Below are positions 45,301 to 54,189 of a stretch of DNA of 64,000 nt, one piece after another. The stretch comes from Mycolicibacterium austroafricanum (GTDB lineage Bacteria; Actinomycetota; Actinomycetes; Mycobacteriales; Mycobacteriaceae). The stretch is taken from assembly GCF_000612725.1 (NCBI RefSeq), contig NZ_HG964459.1, forward strand, positions 136,090-200,089, written 5' to 3'. Within the stretch, counting starts at the first letter, position 1. Every line of letters begins with the position of its first letter. The position numbers and the translations under genes were made by a program. Below the pieces are notes generated by a model, which was not told the origin of the DNA, did not search any database, and saw only the letters and a program-made list of their open reading frames with translations.

Positions 45301-46284
45301 ATGACTAACTCAGATTCCACCGCACAGCGTGACTTGGAAACCGTCGTTCGAGCGCAATGGCCGAGCCGACCCTGGAAGTCGGTCGCGCTAGACGGCGGCA
45401 TGACGAATCGTAATTGGCGGGTCACCGTCGAATCAGATTCCAGTGGCGCACAAGAGGATTTCGCCGTTCAACTGTTGCTCTCCAACGAGCTCGCAGCGCG
45501 TATCGGAATCAACCGCCACACTCAGAAGCAGGTAATGCCGATTGTCGAAGAACTGAAGCTGGGCCCGAAACTCGTGGCATGGCGACAAGGCGATCCATGT
45601 GCTCTGATCACTGACTTCCTCGAGAACGCCGGCGCATCCGGACCCGAAGACCGCTCGCGGGTAATCACCCTGGCTGCCGCCGCATTGTCTCGACTGCATA
45701 AGAACACCCGCGGGACTCGGTTGCGAAACTACATCTCGGACCCGTTCGATGGCGCTGAGTGGCTATTCCGGAGGGTCGAGGAATTGATCCCGCAGGCGTC
45801 CGCTCCCTTCACGTGGGCGATCGAATTGAGTAGGCGCTGCCAGCGGGCTCGAGGCACGTACGAACCCTGCTTGCTACACGCAGACCTTTCGGTTGGCAAC
45901 GTGCTGGTCTCGCAGTCGGGCGTAAGCCTCATCGATTGGGAGTATGCGGGCGGCGGAGACAGGTTCTTCGATTGTGGTGATTTTGCCGAGAAGTGGGAGT
46001 TGAGTGCCGTCGAGGAACGCCAATTCGCCGACGAGTACAACTCGACGGGGGATTCACTCGAATATCTGCTCGCGGCTCTGCGAATGTATCGCTTCCACAG
46101 CCGCTTGCGCGAGGCGCTATGGGCGGCGGCGGCCAGCACCACGCACTTCACCGAGTTCGACCATTCCGCCTATAGCCGCGCCTGTATGACGCGCCTGGAC
46201 GACATCGCCGCCAGCAAAGCGTTCCAAGACAGCCTAAGTCTGGTAAAAGCCACCACTGAGATAAAGGAAGTGCAGTGCTCGTAA
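45301..46284 (+). CDS. Choline/ethanolamine-kinase-like phosphotransferase
   Basis: This 327-residue protein has a protein-kinase-like (APH/ChoK) fold. It shows GGMTNRNWRV (nucleotide loop of choline kinases), the catalytic loop LLHADLSVGNVLV (HxDxxxxN) and LIDWEYAGGGDRFFD, where DWEYA is the hallmark of choline/ethanolamine kinases. It probably phosphorylates the substrate imported by the EutH-like permease 15 nt upstream. Other members of the fold phosphorylate methylthioribose or hydroxy-amino acids, so the substrate stays open. Confidence 0.85.
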   Translation: MTNSDSTAQRDLETVVRAQWPSRPWKSVALDGGMTNRNWRVTVESDSSGAQEDFAVQLLLSNELAARIGINRHTQKQVMPIVEELKLGPKLVAWRQGDPCALITDFLENAGASGPEDRSRVITLAAAALSRLHKNTRGTRLRNYISDPFDGAEWLFRRVEELIPQASAPFTWAIELSRRCQRARGTYEPCLLHADLSVGNVLVSQSGVSLIDWEYAGGGDRFFDCGDFAEKWELSAVEERQFADEYNSTGDSLEYLLAALRMYRFHSRLREALWAAAASTTHFTEFDHSAYSRACMTRLDDIAASKAFQDSLSLVKATTEIKEVQCS

Positions 46285-47597
46285 CATCCCTTCACCCAAA
46301 CCTCGACTCCGCCACAGTGATCAGGGAACGACAGTTGCGGGTCGAGTCGGGGGCCTCGGAATACGTTCACGCAGTTCACCCCTCGATCCTGGCGCAGGTC
46401 GAGACTGGTTCGGCGGTGAATGTCTCTGCTCGCTTCCGCGAGGTTGTTGATCTGTTCGAGCCGAAGCGAGAATCCACACCAGCCGGTTTCCGTGTGGAGA
46501 CCACCGGGACACACTCTGTCACCCTGGATCTCGTTCGCGATATCGGCTATGCCCGGGATGGGCAACGTAGGCCGACGTCATTGCTGTTCTCGGCAGACTC
46601 TGCCAACCCGTACGAAATCGCCGAATGTCGCGATCTGATTGCCAATGTGACCTGCAATCCGGGGATCGTCTACGACCTTTTTCTCAACAACCCGGAGGCC
46701 AACGTTGGCGGCCAATTCTCTGATCTCAACGAAGTGTTACAGGCAATAGGAGACGAGGTCGGCCCCGGGTGTGACATCTCCGTCGAACTCCACGATCCGT
46801 ACGAACAGGACTTCGCCAAGATACTCGACGAGATTCAGATGTACGAGGATATCCTGTCGCGCTACCGCCTGGTGGTCAAAGTCCCTCATACAGGAGCGAT
46901 CTCACCCTCAGCTTCGAGTCAGCTCCTGACTGGCGATGGTCTACTGAACAACCGATACTATGACGGATCTCCCGAGGATCTCCTACGCGGACATTCCTTG
47001 GCGCACAAGCTGCATGAGTTGGGTCACCGCGTCAACTTCACGCTTATGTTCGAGCCGTATCAGACACCTCTCGCATTGCAGATCCGGCCATATTTCATCA
47101 ACGCTTTCATACGTAACCGGCTCAGTGCCACGCGTCGTATATCGGGGTTGCTGGCCGCATTCGAAGCCACTGAGGATTCCTGGTTCATCAGAGAACTTCG
47201 GCAGTACTTGATTGCGAACCACTACTTGGGTAAGGGCGACGCTGAACTCGACCTCCTTGAAACCCTGTCTCAGGCCAAGCGGATGGTGGCTTATCGCCAC
47301 AATGAAAGCAGCGATGGCTTGGACAGCGCTCGTGCCTCAGTGCGCTGGCTGCGCGCATCAAATCTGCCTGATTCACGATTGATCGTCTGTTCTCTCGACG
47401 GAGACACGCTGTTCCCGATGGTGATGTCGATGCTGGTCGAGCCAGAGTTCATCGATCTCCAGGATCGCGTGTTACTCACGACTGATCCACGCTATTTGGC
47501 GCGCTGGGCGAGCAGCCCCCATGTCATCAGCTATCAACAGAGATTTTTGAAGGCGTGCGAAGGAAGTGTGTCACGAGTGCCTTCTTCCGCGAGTTGA
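46275..47597 (+). CDS. Transaldolase-like protein
   Basis: The product has 440 residues from GTG 46275, with AAGGAAGTG upstream. The barrel core has transaldolase features: LLFSADSANPYEIAECRDL (strand 1 Asp), NVTCNPGIVYDLFL (TTNPS-like turn), RLVVKVPHTG (Schiff-base Lys position) and HRVNFTLMFEPYQTPLAL (vnvTliFs block). About 80 extra N-terminal and 100 extra C-terminal residues distinguish it from ordinary Tal (about 370). Catalysis is likely but the substrate is unknown. It is the last gene of the cluster. Confidence 0.78.
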   Translation: MLVTSLHPNLDSATVIRERQLRVESGASEYVHAVHPSILAQVETGSAVNVSARFREVVDLFEPKRESTPAGFRVETTGTHSVTLDLVRDIGYARDGQRRPTSLLFSADSANPYEIAECRDLIANVTCNPGIVYDLFLNNPEANVGGQFSDLNEVLQAIGDEVGPGCDISVELHDPYEQDFAKILDEIQMYEDILSRYRLVVKVPHTGAISPSASSQLLTGDGLLNNRYYDGSPEDLLRGHSLAHKLHELGHRVNFTLMFEPYQTPLALQIRPYFINAFIRNRLSATRRISGLLAAFEATEDSWFIRELRQYLIANHYLGKGDAELDLLETLSQAKRMVAYRHNESSDGLDSARASVRWLRASNLPDSRLIVCSLDGDTLFPMVMSMLVEPEFIDLQDRVLLTTDPRYLARWASSPHVISYQQRFLKACEGSVSRVPSSAS

Positions 47598-47869
47598 GTG
47601 GCGAGAAGGGCGGGGTTTGACCCCGGGCACCGGATAGGTGTGGAGTCGTAAACAACTCTCCACGTGTTCCGCCGCGCTGCACTTTTCTGGGGAACCCCAG
47701 TTGGCTACGGGGCAGAACACCTGCCCGTCCGCTTGCGGCGTGCCCGGTGCCACTGGTCTTCGACACCTGACCTCACCGAATGTTTCATAGCCGGATCGTA
47801 AGCTGCCGTGCGTGGTCGCTGCGTAGCAGAGGGATTCAGCGTCCATATATCGCGTGGTGAATAGCGGTG
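47598..47869. other. Gap with a weak hairpin after the metabolic cluster
   Basis: CGGGGT-TTG-ACCCCG (47611-47625) can form a 6-bp hairpin 13 nt after the transaldolase-like stop and may act as a terminator, though there is no U-tract. The remaining bases up to the RNase P RNA segment show no gene I can support. Confidence 0.4.
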
Positions 47870-48062
47870 GGACGAGTTGGCCTGTAAGCCGGATTCTGTA
47901 CCTCGCCGGGATCTTCCGGCGAGGTGGCGACCATCCATCTGGACACACCGTCGCCGGGTGCCTCAAGCGGCCTACCCGCAAACTCGGGCGAGCAGCCCTT
48001 GAACGCTTGCGCAGCCACAACCAGGTTGCGGCCTTCTTGGCCTTGCTTCGGGTGGGGTTTAC

Positions 48063-49148
48063 CTAGTGTCCTGAGTCATTAATTCGGGTGCAGTAGTTGG
48101 CGATGTTGGCCAGGATTTGGTCGGCGGTCTTGGTCCAGACGTAGGGCCGGGGGTTGTTGTTCCAGTGCTGGATCCAGGCGCGGATGTCGGCGTTGAGTTG
48201 GCGTACCGAGGTGTGGGTTCCGCGGCGCAGTTTCTTGGTAGTCAGTTCCGCGATCCAGCGTTCGACGAGGTTGAGCCAGCTGGAGCTTGTCGGTGTGAAG
48301 TGCAGGACGAACCGGGGATGGTTTGTCAGCCAACGCTTTACCGCCGGCGTCTTGTGGGTGGAGGCGTTGTCGAGGACGACGTGGCAGTCCAGATCGGCGG
48401 GGACTTCGGCGTCGATCTTTTTGAGGAAGGCCAGGAATTCCTGGCTACGGTGCCGGGCGTGAAGCGAGCCGATGACCTGGCCGGTGGCCAGATCCAACGC
48501 CGCGTACAGGCTCGACGTACCGTGACGGACGTAGTCGTGGCTGGCACGCGCCGGGGTGCCTGGCAGCATCGGGAACACCGGCGCGGTGCGATTGAGTGCC
48601 TGGATCTGGGTTTTCTCATCCACACACAGCACCACCGCGCGTTCGGGCGGGTCGAGGTAGAGCCCGACGACGTCACGGACCTTCTCCACGAACAAGGGAT
48701 CTTTCGACAGCTTCCACGAGTCCTGTTTGTGCGGCGCCAATCCGAACGCCCGCCAGACACGGGAGACCATCGATTGACTCAACCCGAGATGCTCGGCCAT
48801 CGACCGCGTCGACCAGTGCGTAGCGTCCTTGGGAGCAGACTCCAGCGTCTGGGTGATCAACGCCTTGATCTGCTCGTCACCCACGACCCGCGGCCGGCCT
48901 GGACGCGGTTCGTCGAGCAGGCCGTCACAGCGCAACTCCACGAACCGATTGCGCCACCGTTTCACCGTTGACCGCGAGACCCCCAGGTTGGCCGCCAACT
49001 CTGTGTTGGACCCGCCGTCGGCAGCCGCCAACACAATTCGCGACCGCAGTGCCAACCCCGCCGCACTGCTCCGACGCCGCGCCCACCCCTCCAACTCGGC
49101 ACGTTCAGTATCGGTCAACACGATCGCAGCAGCCTGAGGAGTGGGCAT
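48063..49148 (-). CDS. IS630 transposase (DDE)
   Basis: This 361-residue protein has an N-terminal helix-turn-helix (NTELAANLGVSRSTVKRWRN) and a second winged-helix region (THWSTRSMAEHLGLSQSMV). The DDE domain shows VVLCVDEKTQIQALNR (Asp), CHVVLDNASTHKTPAVKRW (Asp) and TSSSWLNLVERWIAEL (Glu). ATG 49148 is preferred to an upstream in-frame ATG that lies closer to the IS end. The stop codon TAG uses the duplicated target TA plus the last base of the element, so the gene is completed only by insertion at TA. The gene looks intact. Confidence 0.94.
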   Translation of the reverse strand: MPTPQAAAIVLTDTERAELEGWARRRSSAAGLALRSRIVLAAADGGSNTELAANLGVSRSTVKRWRNRFVELRCDGLLDEPRPGRPRVVGDEQIKALITQTLESAPKDATHWSTRSMAEHLGLSQSMVSRVWRAFGLAPHKQDSWKLSKDPLFVEKVRDVVGLYLDPPERAVVLCVDEKTQIQALNRTAPVFPMLPGTPARASHDYVRHGTSSLYAALDLATGQVIGSLHARHRSQEFLAFLKKIDAEVPADLDCHVVLDNASTHKTPAVKRWLTNHPRFVLHFTPTSSSWLNLVERWIAELTTKKLRRGTHTSVRQLNADIRAWIQHWNNNPRPYVWTKTADQILANIANYCTRINDSGH

Positions 49149-49191
49149 GACCCAGTCTAACAACTGAGCCGTAATTAATGACTCAGGACAC
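48066..49191 (-). mobile_element. IS630-family insertion sequence, full length (1126 bp)
   Basis: The ends are perfect 19-bp inverted repeats, GTGTCCTGAGTCATTAATT. The flanking dinucleotide TA is duplicated (48064-48065 and 49192-49193), the target preference of IS630/Tc1-mariner elements. It sits inside the rnpB copy just before the conserved GTAAACCCC block. Confidence 0.95.
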
Positions 49192-49214
49192 TAGCCATCC
49201 CGGTCACCCGGGAT

Positions 49215-49251
<37 letters not shown>

Positions 49252-49352
49252 CCCTTGCGGGTGGCGGTCTACTTTCTGTGGCACTGTCCCGCGGGTTTCC
49301 CCGGATTGCCGTTGACAAGCACACTGCTCTGTGACGTCCGGACTTTCCTCGA

Positions 49353-49860
49353 TACCAGTAAAGAAAGTTCTCACATTGCAGGTCAGAGACGTTCTTTTAT
49401 CCGCGACTTGATGGTTGGCGTCGGCTCGTGTTGCCACTGCCGGGCGGGCTGTCGACTGGGTTGCCGGTGGCGGTTGTCGTGCTGGCGGACGCGATGAGGC
49501 TGTGGATCGTCGCGGTGGCTGTTGATCTGCGGGCGTCGGATGATTGTCCTGGCTGCTTGGTCGTACGGGCGGCGGACGGAGGGTGAAGCGTAGCGACCGG
49601 CGCGGACGGGAGCGCCAGCGGACGGGAGCACAGGGAGCGAAGCGAAGCCCGCAGGGAGCCGCCAAAGTGACGGAACCGTGGTCAGAGATGAGGTGATGGC
49701 GTGCGTGGGCGACGACGTGCCAGTGCGGTGGTGGACACGACTGCCGAGAGCGTTCGGTGATTCGGCCCGGTGTCGGTGGCTGTGAGGTCGTCGGCACAGG
49801 TCCGTGCGCTGGCTGCGGTGTGTTGACGGCGCTGCCGTGGTGTGGGGATGCTGGTGGGTG
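49353..49860. other. Gene-free stretch, island
   Basis: There are 508 bases upstream of the rnpB remnant. Long open frames exist on the minus strand but they are Arg/Pro/Ser-rich and lack a start signal, so I reject them. A short GC-rich repetition (GGACGGGAGC twice, 49605-49630) is the only pattern noticed. Confidence 0.4.
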
Positions 49861-50073
49861 ATGAGTGCGGTGGCCGAGCAGACGCTACTGATGGAGATCA
49901 CGGGCACGCTGGTGCAGGATTTTCCTGGCACTACCCGCGTGGACATTGATGCTGCGGTGCGGCGGGCGTATGCGCGGTTCGATGCGAGTCGGATCCGGGA
50001 TTTCGTTCCGCTGTTTGTCGAGAAACGCGCGCGCCGCGATCCTCGGGAGCGGTGTTCGGCCGCTTTAGTCTGA
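49861..50073 (+). CDS. Small three-helix-bundle-type protein, 70 aa
   Basis: The frame from ATG 49861 reads EITGTLVQDFPGTTRVDIDA, then AVRRAYARFDASRIRDFVPL and FVEKRARRD. This matches the pattern of actinobacterial proteins annotated as three-helix bundle dimerization domain proteins (xLxxxFPxxxxxxVxxxVxxAxxRFxxxRIRDFVPxLVE). They are often carried on mobile elements; the role is unknown. A longer frame with an upstream ATG has no family support. Confidence 0.7.
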   Translation: MSAVAEQTLLMEITGTLVQDFPGTTRVDIDAAVRRAYARFDASRIRDFVPLFVEKRARRDPRERCSAALV

Positions 50074-50205
50074 GGCTTGTCTGAAGTCGCCCCCTGTCGT
50101 TAAGGCTGGGGGCGACGCCTCGTTTCGGGATACACCAGGGGCTGTTTCGGTTCGTGGCAGTGCTGTGTTCCGGCAGGTGGCGGGGGCCTTGCTGCGCTGC
50201 GGTGC

Positions 50206-50934
50206 CTAGGTTCGGCGCACCATGGTGAGGAGGTCGATGAGGGTGGCGGCGTGGCAGCCGAGGTGGTCGAGGGCGGCGTGCCCTTTGGCTTCGGTCGCCA
50301 GTGAGGGGTAGCCGATGACGCCGGTGGTGGTGTAGGCGCTGATGCCGAGGGTGGTCAGGTGGCGCCGGTCGGTGGCGGTGTGATCGGTCTGTGCCCAGCC
50401 GTCGCGCAGGTAGTCGGGGTGGCTGGCGAGGAGGATGGAGGTTTCGAGTTCGCCGGCGTGCATATCGTCGTGGTTGCTGCTGGTGATGGCGGCGGCAGTG
50501 CGGGCCTCGGTCCAGTCTTCACGACTCGGATACAGGCCCACGTTCAGCGGGCCGGCGGGCTGGTTGGCTTGCTGCACGACATTGGTGAGCACGGCGTTGC
50601 CGCCGTGCGCGTTCACCACAATCAACCCACGCATGCCCTGGCCGGTCAGGGACTGGCCGATATCGGCGATGATCGCGGCCAGGGTGGTGGCGCTGATACT
50701 GATGGTGCCGGGGTAGGCAGCGTGTTCATGTGAGCAGCCGAACGTGATCGGCGGCAGCGCTAGAACCTGGTGGTGCTCGGTGATGGCTGCGGTGATCGCG
50801 CAGGCGATCAGGGTGTCGGTGCCCAACGGTAGGTGGGGGCCGTGCTGCTCGAAGGCCCCCACCGGCAGCACCGCGACCGCGCTGGTCGCGGCGGGGTCGG
50901 TGGTGGTGAGGTCGGGGATGATGTCGTGGCTCAC
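50206..50934 (-). CDS. Creatininase-family amidohydrolase
   Basis: This 242-residue protein has the creatininase/MftE metal-binding pattern: AVLPVGAFEQHGPHLPLG with TDTLIA (Glu, His, Asp), LIVVNAHGGNAVL (His) and DDMHAGELETSILL (His and Glu). Family members hydrolyse creatinine, formamides or, as MftE, peptides of the mycofactocin pathway. No mycofactocin genes are adjacent, so the substrate is unknown. GTG 50934 overlaps the stop of the upstream regulator gene as GTGA, so the two formed an operon before the IS256 insertion. Confidence 0.88.
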   Translation of the reverse strand: MSHDIIPDLTTTDPAATSAVAVLPVGAFEQHGPHLPLGTDTLIACAITAAITEHHQVLALPPITFGCSHEHAAYPGTISISATTLAAIIADIGQSLTGQGMRGLIVVNAHGGNAVLTNVVQQANQPAGPLNVGLYPSREDWTEARTAAAITSSNHDDMHAGELETSILLASHPDYLRDGWAQTDHTATDRRHLTTLGISAYTTTGVIGYPSLATEAKGHAALDHLGCHAATLIDLLTMVRRT

Positions 50935-51830
50935 GACGGGTCTCCTTGGGTGGCGTTTCGGATGCGTGCACCGAGTGCTTGTAGCAGCGGGTCGGCGTCG
51001 TTGCGGCGGCGGTTACGCACGAGCGTGTGTGCCCGGGCAAGATGTCGGTGCGCGCGTTGTGAGGGTGCTGATTGGTAGGCGGGGATCGCGGTGTCGGCCA
51101 ACACCAGCGCGAGGCGGTATTCGCGCACAGCGATGTAGGCGTGCAGCAGCCGCATATCGGCCACGGCGCGGTCGCGATGCTGCTGGGAGGTCCACTGCGC
51201 GTGATGACCGGTGAGCAGTTCCAGCGCCTTGTCGTTGTTGCCGAGCCGTAGATGCCCGGCGGCGATGTCGCTGGCCACATAGGCGGCGTGGGCATAGGGG
51301 GCCCGATCACCAGGCACCGGGTCGATATCACCGAGATCGAGTGCGGCGGCAGCGTGCCGGTAGAAACTGCGTTCATCACCATTGTGCAGCGCGGCCAGGG
51401 CCTGCTGGCGGGCAATGCTGGCCTTCAAGCGCCCCGCTTCGCGGCCCTCGACGAGTTCGGCGGCGTCGGCGGCCAGATCGACGGCCAGACTCGCCTCACT
51501 GTGGGCCAGAATGTTGGATTGGCGCATCAAGATCATCGCCTGCACCTCGGGGCTGGCCATCCGCAGGTGCAGAAACGCCTTATGCGTCAAAGTTTGGGCG
51601 GCGGCGTGATCACCGAGGTCTTGGGCGATCCAGCCGGCCACCTCGGCGATCGTTCCGGCCGCCTCAGTCACCGCGCGTTTGAGCCGTCGCGGCGCCGTTT
51701 TGATGAGGGCTTCGACGGTATCGAGATCACGTTCCACCAACGGGCGGGCGTGCTGCGGGCCGAGAGCATGTTCGGCCTCAATATGCGCCGAGCGTTGCGC
51801 CGTGATCACCGCCAGGATGTCCTCGTCGAC

Positions 51831-53289
51831 GAGCGTGTCAAGTTTTTTGTGTAAGTCGGTTGTGTGATTTTCCTGGTGGTTGTCGTTACAGATACGGCTC
51901 GATGCGGTCCGGGTAGACCAGAACGAGTTGTTCGAGGGCTTTCTTCCAGTTGGTGACGACCTGTCCTTCCACAAGTCGTCCGGGGGCTGTTCGGCAACGT
52001 TTCTGTTTGCGTTCTTTGGCGCGTTCAGCGGCGCGTTTGTCCTCGATGTTGCAGATGGCCAGCCAGAGCAGTTTCACCGCGGCGGCGTCGTTGGGGAACT
52101 GGCCGCGGGTCTTGGTGACCTTTCGCAGCTGGTAGTTCAGCGATTCGATCGAGTTCGTGGTGTAGATCACCCGGCGCAGCTCGGGCGGGAACGCCAGGAA
52201 CGGAATGAACTGCTCCCATGCCCGCTCGAAAACCCGTGTCACCGTGGGATTTTTCTTACCCAGTTCCGATGCGGTGAACGCGTCGAGCTCGGCGCGGGCG
52301 GCCTCGGCGTTGGGTGCGGTGTAGATCGGTTTCAGTGCTGCAGCCACCGTCTTGCGGTCGCTGTAGGACACGAACCGCAACGCGTTGCGAATCAGGTGCA
52401 CCACACAGGTCTGAACCGCTGCTTGCGACCAGGTCGCTGCGATCGCTTCGGGGAAGCCGGTGAGCCCATCGCAGCACACGATCAGCACGTCGCGGATACC
52501 GCGGTTGGACAGGTCGGCACACACCGAGGCCCAAAACGCCGCTCCTTCGTTCTGCTGGACCCAGATGCCCAGGACGTGCTTGATTCCGGCCATATCGACG
52601 CCCACGGCGATGTGAGCGGCCTTGTTGCGGGTGTGGCCGCCGTCTTTGACCTTGACCACGATCGCGTCGAGGTAGATCACCGGGTAGATCGGGTCCAGCG
52701 GCCGGCGCTGCCAGACCAACACCTCCTCGGAGATCTCGTCGACGATCTTGGAGATCGTCTCATGCGAAACGTCGGTTCCGATCGTGGAATCAAGGTGAAA
52801 TTGGATGTCGCGCAACGTCATTCCACCGGCATACAGCGAGATGATCATGTCGTCGAGCCCGCCGATGCGGCGCTGCCCCTTGGGCACCAGCCGCGGCGTG
52901 AACGAGCCGTCACGATCACGCGGGACATCCAACGGGACCGGGCCGGCCTCGGTCTGCACCGTCTTGGCTGAGCTGCCGTTGCGGGCATTGGGCAGCGCCC
53001 GACCAGCCGGGTCGCCCTTCTCATAACCCAGATGATCGGTCAACTCCGCGGCCAGGCCCCGCTCGAGAGCGAGCTTGATCAGCCCGGGCAGCAGGCCACC
53101 CTCACCGGTCAGCGCCACCTCGCCGGAATCGATCTGAGCCAGCAAATCGTCCACCGCACCCGAAGCCCGAAGCGCCTCGGCCATCTCCACGGTGGAAACC
53201 ACCTCACCCAGCTGCAAATCCTCGTCCTTGCCTGTCACCATGTCCTGAGATCCTTCCGTCAGGACTTACACAGACCATCTGACACCCCC
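51831..53289 (-). mobile_element. IS256-family insertion sequence, full length (1459 bp)
   Basis: The flanks carry the 8-bp direct repeat TCGTCGAC (51823-51830 and 53290-53297). The ends are imperfect inverted repeats: GAGCGTGTCA...GTGTAAGTC at the left and GGGGGTGTCA...GTGTAAGTC at the right. Size, repeat length and transposase fit IS256. Confidence 0.92.
51886..53241 (-). CDS. IS256-family transposase (mutator type)
   Basis: This 451-residue protein has the family's N-terminal region (LTDHLGYEKGDPAG) and the catalytic core with PVIYLDAIVVKVKDGG (Asp), IVCCDGLTGFPEAIAATW (Asp with the C/D2 signature), CVVHLIRNALRFV and YTTNSIESLNYQLRKVT (Glu). It is full length and looks intact, so it may still be active. 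Confidence 0.95.
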   Translation of the reverse strand: MVTGKDEDLQLGEVVSTVEMAEALRASGAVDDLLAQIDSGEVALTGEGGLLPGLIKLALERGLAAELTDHLGYEKGDPAGRALPNARNGSSAKTVQTEAGPVPLDVPRDRDGSFTPRLVPKGQRRIGGLDDMIISLYAGGMTLRDIQFHLDSTIGTDVSHETISKIVDEISEEVLVWQRRPLDPIYPVIYLDAIVVKVKDGGHTRNKAAHIAVGVDMAGIKHVLGIWVQQNEGAAFWASVCADLSNRGIRDVLIVCCDGLTGFPEAIAATWSQAAVQTCVVHLIRNALRFVSYSDRKTVAAALKPIYTAPNAEAARAELDAFTASELGKKNPTVTRVFERAWEQFIPFLAFPPELRRVIYTTNSIESLNYQLRKVTKTRGQFPNDAAAVKLLWLAICNIEDKRAAERAKERKQKRCRTAPGRLVEGQVVTNWKKALEQLVLVYPDRIEPYL

Positions 53290-53767
53290 TCGTCGACAGG
53301 CAGCCGCAACAACAACGGGTGCGGCAGCGGTGAGGCGATCGGCACGCTGAACAATTCATCAGGCTCGCGGCCAAACACCGCGGCCAAATCGGCGCGCCAC
53401 ATGTCGCCGAACGCACCGCCACGCTCGATACTCAGAATCATCTGACGCAACGATTCCCGCTGCGGGATCTCGGTATCGCCGCGTAGCCGGCGAACGTTCT
53501 GCACCTCCACAGCCAGCTCATTGAGGCTGAACCCGTACTCGGCGCGCGCATCGCGAAGCCGCTGCGCGTTGCGCGCACGGTTCGGATCGGCGGCGGCCAT
53601 CTTTCGATCATGCCTGACACATCAGCGCAGCTCAGCACTGCCGTGCGCGTGTCGGGGTGCTACCGGCTGTTACTGGCTGTCACTTCCGGCGACCACCACC
53701 CGAGGGCTGTCCTGGGATCGCGGCACACACGACCGCACACCACAACCCAGTAAAGGACAGCAGAACA

Positions 53768-54100
53768 ATGCGTTTGAGAATCGATACCTCCGGGACACGG
53801 TTCATCGTCACCCGGGCGGCCGAGCCGCGACTCAACTTCGAGACGGGCAGCCCCAAAATCGACACCTCCACCGGCCTGCCCCAGCATTCGGTGCAGCTGC
53901 TGGCATTGGACGACACCGGCGGCGAAGTGTTGAACGTGACGGTAGCCGGAGACCCGAACGTCACGGTCACCCAACCGGTGTCGGTGACCAGCCTGGTCGC
54001 CATCCCCTGGGCGCAAGGTGATCGCAGCGGCGTGGCCTTCCGCGCCGATGCCATCACCGGCGCCACGACAGGTGAGCAGGGGTCGCGCACCCAGAAATAA
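53768..54100 (+). CDS. Conserved ICE protein upstream of the FtsK-like gene
   Basis: This 110-residue protein reads MRLRIDTSGTRFIVTRAAEP, then SVQLLALDDTGGEVLNVTV and GLVAIPWAQG-like segments (SLVAIPWAQGDRSGVAFRAD). It matches a small beta-rich protein usually found directly before the FtsK/SpoIIIE gene in actinomycete integrative and conjugative elements. Its function is unknown, perhaps DNA-binding or a regulator of transfer. The start ATG 53768 has CCAGTAAAGGACAG upstream as ribosome binding site. Confidence 0.75.
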   Translation: MRLRIDTSGTRFIVTRAAEPRLNFETGSPKIDTSTGLPQHSVQLLALDDTGGEVLNVTVAGDPNVTVTQPVSVTSLVAIPWAQGDRSGVAFRADAITGATTGEQGSRTQK

Positions 54101-54189
54101 CACCCCGCGGCCGAGGCGCGGCACCAAGAGCGTGTCACGCCCGGCCCCGGGTCTGTCGTCGACCACTTCGCTCACGAAGGGCACCTGCA

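Larger units (their letters stand above)
50931..53600 (-). pseudogene. XRE-type helix-turn-helix / TPR regulator split by IS256
   Basis: The N-terminal part (53600 down) has an XRE-like helix-turn-helix (AQRLRDARAEYGFSLNELAV and QMILSIERGG) and FGREPDELFSVP. It runs to LPVDE at the IS border. Beyond the IS the protein resumes at VDEDILAVITAQRSAHIEAE and continues with about 290 residues of TPR-like helical repeats (VAGWIAQDLGDHAAAQTLTH and AARDLGDI-type segments) to the stop at 50931. Excising the IS and one 8-bp repeat rejoins the frame in LPVDEDILAV. The intact protein would be about 400 residues and presumably regulated the creatininase gene. Confidence 0.87.

Noticed and set aside
49383..49946. 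187-codon open frame on the minus strand upstream of the rnpB copy
   Set aside because: Ser/Pro/Arg/His-rich with no plausible start and no domain; it overlaps the supported small three-helix gene.
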